Assembly (NCBI RefSeq): GCF_014107495.1
Contig: NZ_CP041969.1
Coordinates: forward strand, 2,997,501-3,061,500
From: Cohnella cholangitidis
Lineage (GTDB): Bacteria > Bacillota > Bacilli > Paenibacillales > Paenibacillaceae
Reading direction: 5' to 3'
DNA: 64,000 bases
The notes below the pieces were generated by a model. That model did not search any database. It worked only from the letters and a program-made list of their open reading frames with translations, and was not told the origin of the DNA. This document shows positions 54,777 through 62,300 of the stretch, one piece after another. Numbering within the stretch: the first letter of the stretch is position 1; each line of letters starts with the position of its first letter. Made by a program: the position numbers and the translations under genes.

Positions 54777-56923
54777 ATAAAAAATTGAAAGTATTAACCT
54801 ACGCGGCGGCGACGTCGCAAGTTATCAGCTTGTTGTCCCCTTATGTCTCGCATGCAACGAATCCATTTGTAAATTCCGCATCCAATGTCGCAAGTTCGAA
54901 TAAATCAGATAAGCCGGTAAACGTATTATCTTATTCCCTTTTGTCCAATCCCTATCCCAAGATTCTGCAATATCTGCCTCTTTACAGCGGGATACCCGTA
55001 AATGCGAATTTAGTTCTGGCTTTTGATACGCCTATGCAACTTGGCAATGGCAGCATTTCTATAGTGAATCAAGAGGATAATTCGATTGCACAATCTTTTA
55101 ATATTTATAGCGGAATGGTCCGCGGCGCGAATATTTTATTAAGCGGAAATAATATGATCATTGATCCGGGCGTCGATTTGTTCGAAGGATCCAACTACTA
55201 TGTTTTGGTATCAAGCGGGGCATTGGTAAGCACCGGCAACATACCGTTCTCCGGAATAACTTCTCCTTATGCTTGGACATTCCGGACTCAGGACACTCAG
55301 GCACCTAAGTTAATGGCCTCTCCGATAAACAACAATCCGCCGATGTTGGCAAGTGTTTCTCCGGAAGGCAATAACGCGGCAATCTTCGGTTTCTTGAGGC
55401 TTACGCTTGATAAGTGGGTCGAATTAGGCAATGGCTATATCTATCTGTATAAGCAAGGGGAAGCAGCGCCAGTATTGAGCGTGGAGATTATTAACGGGGT
55501 AGTGACGGCTGGTCCTTATGATGTATGGACAGAAGTTAGCAGTAGCACCACTGTGTCGGTAGTGGTCTTTCCGTTTATAAGATTGGAAGAGGAAACCTCG
55601 TACTACGTGCAGGTAACGTCCGGTGCGATCGTGGACACTGATGGGCGCGCGTATGCGGGTATCAGTGACACGACGACGTGGGATTTTACGACGATGAACG
55701 CGAAGCCCTCCATCGATTATGCAGAACCCACAAGTTACGGTACAAGTATTGATACTGACCTCTTTATTTGGTTTAGCGAGGCAGTGCAATTGGGCAACGG
55801 TCTTATCGAAATCAGGCGTCAATCCAATGGATCGGTCGCCCAAACCATCGAGGTTGCAAACGGAACGGTTACGGGAGCTACAGCCTATATTAGCGGCAAT
55901 GTTGTTACGATTGACCCGGATATGGATTTAGAAGAGCAGACAGACTACTACGTGACGTTGGAGAGCGGTACGTTCGTAGACCTGGACGGTGTAAATTTTT
56001 CAGGAGTAACTTCTCCATATGGTTGGACATTCAGGACAAAAGATAATCAAGCCCCGAGTTTAGTGAGCGTCTCTCCGGAAGGCAGCGACGCGTCAATTTC
56101 CGGCAACTTGGCGATTACGTTCGATGAGAATGTCACCTTCATGAGTGGCTACATCCATCTGTACAAACAAGGTGAAGCAACACCGGTACTTAGCGTAGAG
56201 GCCAGCAGCGGCTTTTTGAAAGCCGGCCCGTATAAGATATGGATGTTTTCCGGCACGTCGATCTTCATTGATCCTAATTTGGATTTGGAAAAGAACGCCT
56301 CGTACTACGTACAGATCACGTCCGGTGCAATCGCGGACTATGACGGGAACGCCTATGCAGGCTTCAGCGACACGACGACATGGGATTTCACGACGATGGA
56401 CGAGCGGCCTGTAATCAACTATCTAGGACCCACATATAGCGGGGTAAGCGCGAATGCGGATCTCTATATTGAATTCAACGAACCCGTGCAGTTAGGCAAC
56501 GGGCGCATCGTAATCTGGCGGTCATCCGATGATTCGATAGCGCAGACCATTGAGATTGCAAACGGAACGATAACGGGTGCAACAGCCCAAATCTTCAGCG
56601 GTTCGGTAACGATAGACCCGGATCTGGATTTGGCAGAGCAGTCAGAATACTACGTGACGATGACGAGCGGCACGTTCACGGATCTGAACGGGTCAATCTC
56701 TTACGGCATAGCCACTACCTATGATTGGAGATTCACCACCGGAGATTTTACGGCACCGGGATTAGTGAGGGTCTCTCCGGAGGGCAGCGACGCGTCAATT
56801 TCCGGCAATTTGGCGATTACGTTCGATGAGAATGTCCAATTAATAAACGGCTACATCCATCTGTACAAACAAGGGAAGCAGCGCCGGTACTTAGCGTGGG
56901 GATCGTCGACGGAGCTGCGGTGA
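54773..56923 (+). CDS. Repetitive Ig-like surface protein, N-terminal part of a broken SLH gene
   Basis: A signal-peptide-like N-terminus (residues 1-29, cleavage near SHA) is followed by alternating Big_5/Ig-like modules of about 115 aa. One type carries EPVQLGNGRIVIWRSSDDS-like strands and EQSEYYVTMTSG. The other carries VSPEGSDASISGNLAITFDE and YYVQITSGAI. The frame stops at a TGA at 56921-56923 inside the sixth module, after out-of-frame QRRYLAWGSSTELR. The same frame resumes after the stop. The gene overlaps the upstream glycosyltransferase by 4 nt. Confidence 0.85.
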   Translation: MNKKLKVLTYAAATSQVISLLSPYVSHATNPFVNSASNVASSNKSDKPVNVLSYSLLSNPYPKILQYLPLYSGIPVNANLVLAFDTPMQLGNGSISIVNQEDNSIAQSFNIYSGMVRGANILLSGNNMIIDPGVDLFEGSNYYVLVSSGALVSTGNIPFSGITSPYAWTFRTQDTQAPKLMASPINNNPPMLASVSPEGNNAAIFGFLRLTLDKWVELGNGYIYLYKQGEAAPVLSVEIINGVVTAGPYDVWTEVSSSTTVSVVVFPFIRLEEETSYYVQVTSGAIVDTDGRAYAGISDTTTWDFTTMNAKPSIDYAEPTSYGTSIDTDLFIWFSEAVQLGNGLIEIRRQSNGSVAQTIEVANGTVTGATAYISGNVVTIDPDMDLEEQTDYYVTLESGTFVDLDGVNFSGVTSPYGWTFRTKDNQAPSLVSVSPEGSDASISGNLAITFDENVTFMSGYIHLYKQGEATPVLSVEASSGFLKAGPYKIWMFSGTSIFIDPNLDLEKNASYYVQITSGAIADYDGNAYAGFSDTTTWDFTTMDERPVINYLGPTYSGVSANADLYIEFNEPVQLGNGRIVIWRSSDDSIAQTIEIANGTITGATAQIFSGSVTIDPDLDLAEQSEYYVTMTSGTFTDLNGSISYGIATTYDWRFTTGDFTAPGLVRVSPEGSDASISGNLAITFDENVQLINGYIHLYKQGKQRRYLAWGSSTELR

Positions 56924-57552
56924 GCAGGCCCGTATACGGTATGGACGTCCGGCACGTCGATTGTCATTGATCCATATGTGGATTTGGAAGAGAACGCCAC
57001 GTATTATGTACAAGTGACGCCGGGCACGATTTACGATTTTTCGGGGAACGCCTATGCAGGCTTCAGCGACACGACGACATGGGATTTCACGACGATGGAC
57101 GAGCGGCCTGTAATCAACTATCTAGGACCCACATATAGCGGGGTAAGCGCGAATGCGGATCTCTATATTGAATTCAACGAACCCGTGCAGTTAGGCAACG
57201 GGCGCATCGTAATCTGGCGGTCATCCGATGATTCGATAGCGCAGACCATTGAGATTGCAAACGGAACGATAACGGGTGCAACAGCCCAAATCTTCAGCGG
57301 TTCGGTAACGATAGACCCGGATCTGGATTTGGCAGAGCAGTCAGAATACTACGTGACGATGACGAGCGGCACGTTCACGGATCTGAACGGGTCAATCTCT
57401 TACGGCATAGCCACTACCTATGATTGGAGATTCACCACCGGAGATTTTACGGCACCGGGATTAGTGAGGGTCTCTCCGGAGGGCAGCGACGCGTCAATTT
57501 CCGGCAATTTGGCGATTACGTTCGATGAGAATGTCCAATTAATAAACGGCTA
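56345..57552. repeat. 699-bp direct repeat within the surface-protein gene
   Basis: By eye 56345-56852 is identical to 57044-57551 (about 508 bp, offset 699). Similarity continues beyond both ends at lower identity. The unit spans two Ig-like modules, and the frame break lies in the first copy's continuation. Confidence 0.85.
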
Positions 57553-58678
57553 TATCCATCTGTATAAGCAAGGGAAAGCATCGCCGGTACTTAGCGTGGG
57601 GATCGTCGACGGAGCTGCGGTGAGCGGGCAGTATGATGTATGGACGTCCGGCACGTCGATCGTCATTGATCCATATGTGGATTTGGAAGAGAACGCCACG
57701 TATTATGTACAGGTGACGCCGGGCACGATTTACGATTTTTCGGGGAACGCCTATGCAGGCTTCAGCGACATGACGACATGGGATTTCACGACGATGAAAT
57801 CTTCGCAGAATAATCAACCATCGTCAGGCAATTCAACAACCAGTACTTTAATCCCGGAAGATGACCAATCAAAACCAAAACCAACAATACCAACATTCGA
57901 ATTTGGAAATAGTGCAATTATTGTCGCACCTTACGTGAATAGCGGGGATACAAAGACTTCGATAGAGGTCGGAGATCAGATTACTGCAAACTCGCTTATA
58001 TATTATTACGATGAGCACTATCAAACATGGATCGCTGTTCCAACGAAGCGCAGCGGCAATCTGTTAACCGGTGAAGCTCCTAAGGGCAAATGGATAGCCG
58101 TCTTGGATAACAAGGGTATTTACCAACCGGGTGATACACTTCTTAGCTGGGCGAATCCCGAGATTCTAAAATTAATAAGTTTAGGCGTAATTCAAGGAGA
58201 CGAAGCTCGCTTATTTAATCCGAAGGATGCGACTAACCGATATCAGATTGCCGTCGTTATTGCCAAAGCGCTTAATTTGGATATAACTGGCGTTGATACA
58301 AGCGTTATGAATCAATCAGAGATGTACAAAGACGTTCCGGCTTGGGCAAAACCATACGTGGCCGCAGTTATTCAGAATAATCTTATGACTGGCAGCAATC
58401 TAGGATTTGAAGGAACGGACAATCTCAGCAGGGCCCAAATGGCAACCGTTATCGGGCGAATACTCGATCTCTATGATCACAAACAAGGCCAAGCCAAAGC
58501 CTATCGGGATCAAAACGATATTCCGAAATGGGCTGTGGATGGTGTACAAAAGTCATTTGATGCCGGAATCATTCAAGGTTATCCGGATGGGAAGTTTAAA
58601 CCTGACGAAAAAGTTACCCGCGATCAAATGGCTGCGATAATCTCTAGGTTAATGGACTATCTGATTAAGCAGATTTAG
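56978..58678 (+). CDS. Repetitive Ig-like surface protein, C-terminal part with three SLH motifs
   Basis: Continues in the same frame as the upstream piece, from a GTG that has no RBS. It has two more Ig-like module pairs and a linker with Gln/Asn/Ser/Thr. A domain with YDEHYQTWIAVPTKRSGN follows, then three C-terminal SLH motifs (ISLGVIQGDEARLFNPKDATNR; MYKDVPAWAKPYVAAVIQNN; YRDQNDIPKWAVDGVQKSFD, the last with GIIQGYPDGKFKPDEKVTRD). SLH motifs bind pyruvylated wall polymer. The intact protein would be about 1,300 aa. Confidence 0.85.
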   Translation: MDLEENATYYVQVTPGTIYDFSGNAYAGFSDTTTWDFTTMDERPVINYLGPTYSGVSANADLYIEFNEPVQLGNGRIVIWRSSDDSIAQTIEIANGTITGATAQIFSGSVTIDPDLDLAEQSEYYVTMTSGTFTDLNGSISYGIATTYDWRFTTGDFTAPGLVRVSPEGSDASISGNLAITFDENVQLINGYIHLYKQGKASPVLSVGIVDGAAVSGQYDVWTSGTSIVIDPYVDLEENATYYVQVTPGTIYDFSGNAYAGFSDMTTWDFTTMKSSQNNQPSSGNSTTSTLIPEDDQSKPKPTIPTFEFGNSAIIVAPYVNSGDTKTSIEVGDQITANSLIYYYDEHYQTWIAVPTKRSGNLLTGEAPKGKWIAVLDNKGIYQPGDTLLSWANPEILKLISLGVIQGDEARLFNPKDATNRYQIAVVIAKALNLDITGVDTSVMNQSEMYKDVPAWAKPYVAAVIQNNLMTGSNLGFEGTDNLSRAQMATVIGRILDLYDHKQGQAKAYRDQNDIPKWAVDGVQKSFDAGIIQGYPDGKFKPDEKVTRDQMAAIISRLMDYLIKQI

Positions 58679-58809
58679 AGGAGTTTCAATACCGAGTTTC
58701 TCGGAAACAGTATAATATTATAAAAGCAATTGCTAAATGTTGTATGATATTAGAGTTCCCGTTCGTTTGCGGCGGGGGCTCTAATTCGTATATAAGAGGA
58801 GCAGAATTA

Positions 58810-59889
58810 ATGGCAAAGGCTCACGAAATATGGATAGGCGCATACGGCGCCAAGAACGAAGTCGGAATTACCCGGGTCGAACTGCTGACGGATACGGGGG
58901 AGCTTGTCAAAATCGCCGAGTATGGCGGAATCGAAAACCCGTCTTTCCTGCGCATGAACAAAGCGGGCACTCGCTTATACGCGGTTAGCGAGACGGACGA
59001 ACATATCGACGCGGACGGCGATAAGGCGGAAGGCGGGCAGCTTGCCTCTTTCCCGGTAGACGCGGACACGCGCAAGCTGGGACCGGGACAATACCATCCG
59101 ACCCACGGGAATCACCCTTGTCATTTAACGTTAACGCCGTCCGAGGATTGGCTCGCGGTATCGAACTATAGCGGAGCGTCCGTCATGATGTATCCGATAG
59201 GGCCGGACTCCCGTCCGTTGGCTCCGGTCATCCGGTTCCGCCATACGGGTTCCGGACCGAATGCGGAGCGCCAAGAAGGACCGCATCCGCATTCCGTCTT
59301 CTTCAGCCCGGATGGCCAATACTTGTTCGTAGTCGATCTAGGAATGGATAAGGTAATGGTTTATACGCGGGGACCCGAAGCGAATGAATGGTCTGCTTAC
59401 GATGCCGTTTCTCTGGAGCCGGGAGCAGGTCCTCGCCATCTTGCGTTCCATCCTTCGGGCAAAGCCGTATACGTTGTTAACGAGCTGAATAGCACCATTA
59501 CGAGGTTTGCTCACGAGGAGTCTGGCAAGCTTGTGTTGCTTGACTCCCTATCGACCCTTCCTCCGACATTTGATGGAGAGAGCTGGTGCGCGGAAATATT
59601 GGTTTCTCCGGACGGGCGGTTCGTCTACGCTTCTAACCGCGGTCACGATAGCATTGCCGTCTTCCGGATCGATGAACGGACAGGCGAGCTCCAAGCTTCG
59701 GGATACGTATCGACCAGAGGCAAGTTTCCGAGGAATTTCGCTCTCGCCCCGGACGGGCAATGGATGGTCGCGGCGAACCAGAACTCGGACTCCGTTGTCG
59801 CATTCCGCATCGAACCGCAATCCGGACTGCCGATCTACTCCGGATCGGAACTGCAAGTGAATAAGCCGGTGTGCGTCCTGATTCGTTAA
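58810..59889 (+). CDS. Lactonase family protein (6-phosphogluconolactonase/YkgB-like)
   Basis: Seven-bladed beta-propeller of the Pgl/muconate-lactonizing-enzyme-like family. Typical repeats: NPSFLRMNKAGTRLYAVSE, HPCHLTLTPSEDWLAVSNYSG, GPHPHSVFFSPDGQYLFVVDLGMD (shown as PHPHSVFFSPDGQYLFVVD), GPRHLAFHPSGKAVYVVNEL. 359 aa. ATG 58810 follows AGAGGAGC by 8 nt; the frame to 58744 has no RBS. Sits between the SLH gene and yabP. Confidence 0.9.
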   Translation: MAKAHEIWIGAYGAKNEVGITRVELLTDTGELVKIAEYGGIENPSFLRMNKAGTRLYAVSETDEHIDADGDKAEGGQLASFPVDADTRKLGPGQYHPTHGNHPCHLTLTPSEDWLAVSNYSGASVMMYPIGPDSRPLAPVIRFRHTGSGPNAERQEGPHPHSVFFSPDGQYLFVVDLGMDKVMVYTRGPEANEWSAYDAVSLEPGAGPRHLAFHPSGKAVYVVNELNSTITRFAHEESGKLVLLDSLSTLPPTFDGESWCAEILVSPDGRFVYASNRGHDSIAVFRIDERTGELQASGYVSTRGKFPRNFALAPDGQWMVAANQNSDSVVAFRIEPQSGLPIYSGSELQVNKPVCVLIR

Positions 59890-59944
59890 TACGAGCCCAG
59901 TTCTAATTCGCCCCCTTCGCCCATAGGCTAGTCTTAAAGAGCTT

Positions 59945-59977
59945 GTTCAAAAAGTCGTCAAACGCGACTTTTTGAAC
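59945..59977 (+). terminator. Terminator-like inverted repeat after the lactonase gene
   Basis: Perfect 13-bp arms GTTCAAAAAGTCG/CGACTTTTTGAAC with a 7-nt loop. The T tract is inside the right arm. Confidence 0.65.
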
Positions 59978-60005
59978 TCTCGCTTAACGGCAAGGGGGAC
60001 GTGCC

Positions 60006-60287
60006 ATGGAACACGCCAAAGGCGCCAAGCATCAGGAGGTTCGTATGCTTAACCGGAAATCTCTAGATATTTCCGGTGTCAGCAAGGTAGAAAGCTTCGA
60101 TAACGAAGAATTTCTGCTAGAAACCGAATGCGGATTTCTTACCGTTCGGGGGCATAACCTGCACATGAAAAACTTGAGCCTCGACCAAGGGCTCGTCTCG
60201 ATCGAAGGGGCTATTCACTCCCTTGTCTATTTGGACGGCAGCACCGCGAATAAGTCGAAGGGCTTGTTCGGGAAGTTGTTCAAGTGA
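60006..60287 (+). CDS. yabP: Sporulation protein YabP
   Basis: A 93-aa YabP/YqfC-family protein made in the mother cell. Family core: HQEVRMLNRKSLDISGVSKVESFDNEEFLLET (RKSLDISGVSKVESFDNEEF) and TECGFLTVRGHNLHMKNL. RBS AAGGGGGACG. Overlaps yabQ by 4 nt. No convincing sigma-E promoter was found upstream. Confidence 0.93.
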   Translation: MEHAKGAKHQEVRMLNRKSLDISGVSKVESFDNEEFLLETECGFLTVRGHNLHMKNLSLDQGLVSIEGAIHSLVYLDGSTANKSKGLFGKLFK

Positions 60288-60877
60288 GCGCAGCGGCTCA
60301 GGGGATGACGATTGCCTTCATGATGCTATGCGGCGTGGTCATGGGGCTCGTCTTTGACGTTTACCGAGTAGCTTCGCACCGTTTTCATATCGCTCGCTGG
60401 CTGCTCCCCGCCCTGGACGTGGTATATTGGGCGGCAGCAACTCTGGGAGTGTTCAGCATTTTGCTCGGGAGCAACGAGGGCGAGGTACGGATGTACGTCT
60501 TCCTAGGTCTCGGGATCGGAGTAACGGGCTATTTCGGCTTGTTCAGCCAATGGGTGGTCAAGCTATCCGGCAAGCTTATCGATATAATAAAAGCGATCTT
60601 TCGATTCGCGTGGAAGCTGGTTAACGGGCTTGTGCTCACGCCGATTATCTGGATAGTCCGCCTGTTGGCAAAGGTGCTGGATATCGCGTTCATCGTGACG
60701 GCAGCTATATTGCTATGGGTTGGCAAGCTGCTTCTCAAGCCTTTAGCAGGATTAGCCAAGCGAATATGGCCTAAACTGCTGCCCGTTCGAAGAAGATTTG
60801 ATCCGGTCGCGCGTGCCTATCGTCGCATGCACGAACGGGCAAGGCAAATTCGGGATTTGTTCAGGAACAAACAATAA
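60284..60877 (+). CDS. yabQ: Spore cortex protein YabQ
   Basis: A 197-aa membrane protein needed for spore cortex formation in B. subtilis. It has about five hydrophobic segments in the first 150 residues, with the family-like FMMLCGVVMGLVFDVYRV near the N-terminus, and a basic cytoplasmic tail (RRFDPVARAYRRMHERARQ). GTG start overlapping the yabP stop. Confidence 0.92.
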   Translation: MSAAAQGMTIAFMMLCGVVMGLVFDVYRVASHRFHIARWLLPALDVVYWAAATLGVFSILLGSNEGEVRMYVFLGLGIGVTGYFGLFSQWVVKLSGKLIDIIKAIFRFAWKLVNGLVLTPIIWIVRLLAKVLDIAFIVTAAILLWVGKLLLKPLAGLAKRIWPKLLPVRRRFDPVARAYRRMHERARQIRDLFRNKQ

Positions 60878-60942
60878 GGACGTTCGACATTTATTTTTAC
60901 CGGAATGCGTCGTAAGAAGGATATTTCTAGTTATCTATCTTA

Positions 60943-60951
60943 TGCTATAAT
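60943..60951 (+). promoter_or_regulatory. Extended -10 promoter of divIC
   Basis: TGCTATAAT, a perfect extended -10. The -35 region is weak. A small GTCCCA/TGGGAC hairpin (60958-60977) would lie in the leader. Confidence 0.6.
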
Positions 60952-61008
60952 AATCGCGTCCCACTGTTTTTTGGGACTGTTTCGAAGCTTAGGAAAGGAG
61001 GCATCGGA

Positions 61009-61317
61009 TTGTCTTCACGCACAGCGACCGCGACGCCTGTCCTGACAGGAGCCCGCAGAAGATTGAAATTACTGCTGTTTGTTCTGATTCTATTCATGAG
61101 TTGGGCAACATACGTTCTTATCGTTCAATATGGACAGATTAGTGATCGCAAGAGTCAGCTGTATGAAGCCGATCAGAAGCTAACCGATGCCCAGGCGAAG
61201 AACGAAGAATTGAAGCAGCAGATCGTACGTTTGAACGATTATGAATATATCGGCCAAATCGCTCGCAAGGAGCATGGCTTAGGACTTCCCGGGGAAGTTC
61301 CTATCACGACCAAGTAG
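61009..61317 (+). CDS. divIC: Septum formation initiator DivIC
   Basis: Bitopic cell-division protein of the FtsB/DivIC family: a short cytoplasmic N-terminus, one membrane span (about 20-42), a coiled coil (QISDRKSQLYEADQKLTDAQ and onward), and the C-terminal DYEYIGQIARKEHGLGLPGE. TTG start with AAAGGAGG 6 nt upstream. 102 aa. Between yabQ and yabR as in Bacillus. Confidence 0.93.
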   Translation: MSSRTATATPVLTGARRRLKLLLFVLILFMSWATYVLIVQYGQISDRKSQLYEADQKLTDAQAKNEELKQQIVRLNDYEYIGQIARKEHGLGLPGEVPITTK

Positions 61318-61350
61318 GCGAATGGTCGGGTTAAGATAGACCAGCGTCTG

Positions 61351-61380
61351 TTGACCTTGCTTTGAATTGTCGGTTATAAT
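61351..61380 (+). promoter_or_regulatory. yabR promoter
   Basis: TTGACC (61351-61356), 18-nt spacer, TATAAT (61375-61380). Confidence 0.75.
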
Positions 61381-61441
61381 TGGCATAGCCGGACTTATGC
61401 AGTTCGGGCACATTTAGGTTCAGGGAGGAACATCGGTTTTT

Positions 61442-61885
61442 ATGGCCATCGAAGTGGGAACCAAATTGGAGGGCAAAGTTACCGGCATCACGCATTTCGG
61501 AGCTTTCGTGGATTTAACGGGCGGAGTTACCGGACTCGTACACATTTCCGAAATTGCCGACAGCTATGTGAAGGACGTTCATGAGCATTTGAAGATTAAT
61601 GACATGGTTACGGTCAAGGTCATTAATGTGGACAAAGACGGCAAGATCGGTCTATCCATTCGTCAAGCTGTGGACAAACCGCCGGAGCAACAACAACAGC
61701 AGCAACCGCAACAACGTGGACCTCGCGATCGCGGTGGTCGTCCCTCCAAACCGGGTGGTTTCGGAAGATCCCCCTCTTTTGATGACAAATTGTCTCGCTT
61801 CCTTAAGGACAGCGAAGAGCGCATTTCTAATCTTAAGAAAAGTACCGAATCCAAACGTGGCGGACGAGGCGGACGTCGTTCGTAA
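61442..61885 (+). CDS. yabR: S1-domain RNA-binding protein YabR
   Basis: The S1 domain occupies residues 1-75 (GTKLEGKVTGITHFGAFVDL, GLVHISEIADSYVKDVHEHL). A low-complexity basic tail follows with a Gln run (EQQQQQQPQQR) and Arg/Gly-rich segments (GPRDRGGRP, RGGRGGRRS) typical of RNA contact. 147 aa. Own promoter and terminator, so monocistronic. Confidence 0.93.
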   Translation: MAIEVGTKLEGKVTGITHFGAFVDLTGGVTGLVHISEIADSYVKDVHEHLKINDMVTVKVINVDKDGKIGLSIRQAVDKPPEQQQQQQPQQRGPRDRGGRPSKPGGFGRSPSFDDKLSRFLKDSEERISNLKKSTESKRGGRGGRRS

Positions 61886-61910
61886 GATATAAGATTTAAT
61901 AATGTATTCA

Positions 61911-61940
61911 GAGCCGGGCCATATGGCCCGGCTTTGTTGT
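61911..61940 (+). terminator. Terminator after yabR
   Basis: AGCCGGGCCATATGGCCCGGCT is an uninterrupted palindrome (61912-61933, 11 bp per arm), followed by TTGTTG. Confidence 0.75.
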
Positions 61941-61979
61941 GTGTTTTCTACCGTTTATTTTTCCGCCGATTAGAAAATT

Positions 61980-62083
61980 TTAAACGCCCGCATTCATTCG
62001 CGTCCATCCGGCATTTCCGCGCGGTCCGCGTCCGTAAGTTGCGGCAAGGAGCGCCATCGCCAGTCGGATGAGGGCGTTTTTTT
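61980..62083 (+). ncRNA. Candidate structured RNA or leader with T-tract end
   Basis: AAACGCCC at the 5' end can pair with GGGCGTTT at the 3' end, extended by CAT/ATG. The 3' arm runs into seven T residues. An internal GCGCC/GGCGT hairpin is an alternative fold. There is no ORF and no gene directly upstream, so it may be a small RNA. No clear promoter is seen. Confidence 0.35.
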
Positions 62084-62196
62084 GTTGTCGGAATTGGCGA
62101 TATCGCCAGCGCCTCGCCAGGCATCGAAGAGAATATCCTATGAGCCCCATGGGTTTGCCATGACCGCGCGATCCGGTACGAACATCCGCCCGATCC

Positions 62197-62237
62197 TGTC
62201 GGAAAAAACTTTTTTGCCGCCAACCGTTTCTGACAAA
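62197..62237. promoter_or_regulatory. Candidate Spo0A boxes upstream of spoIIE
   Basis: TGTCGGA (62197-62203) and TGACAAA (62231-62237) each match TGnCGAA at 6 of 7. The second overlaps the -35. TGCCGCC (62215-62221) is a weaker site between them. Confidence 0.5.
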
Positions 62238-62262
62238 CTTCATGAAATGCCCCGCCTATAAT
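62230..62262 (+). promoter_or_regulatory. spoIIE promoter with 21-bp spacer
   Basis: CTGACA (62230-62235), 21-nt spacer, TATAAT (62257-62262). The long spacer is the feature of Spo0A-activated sigma-A promoters such as B. subtilis spoIIE. Confidence 0.75.
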
Positions 62263-62300
62263 AAAAAACACAATTCAATCTGGTGAATGGGGTGTGCATC

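Noticed and set aside
33945..59889. Prophage, integrative element or insertion sequence carrying the accessory blocks
   Set aside because: No integrase, transposase, terminal inverted repeats or attachment duplication was seen.
59890..60005. Sigma-E promoter for yabP
   Set aside because: A CATAGGCT sequence resembles a -10, but no -35 lies at suitable spacing.
61941..62300. tRNA genes before spoIIE, as in B. subtilis
   Set aside because: No cloverleaf or T-loop sequence is visible here.
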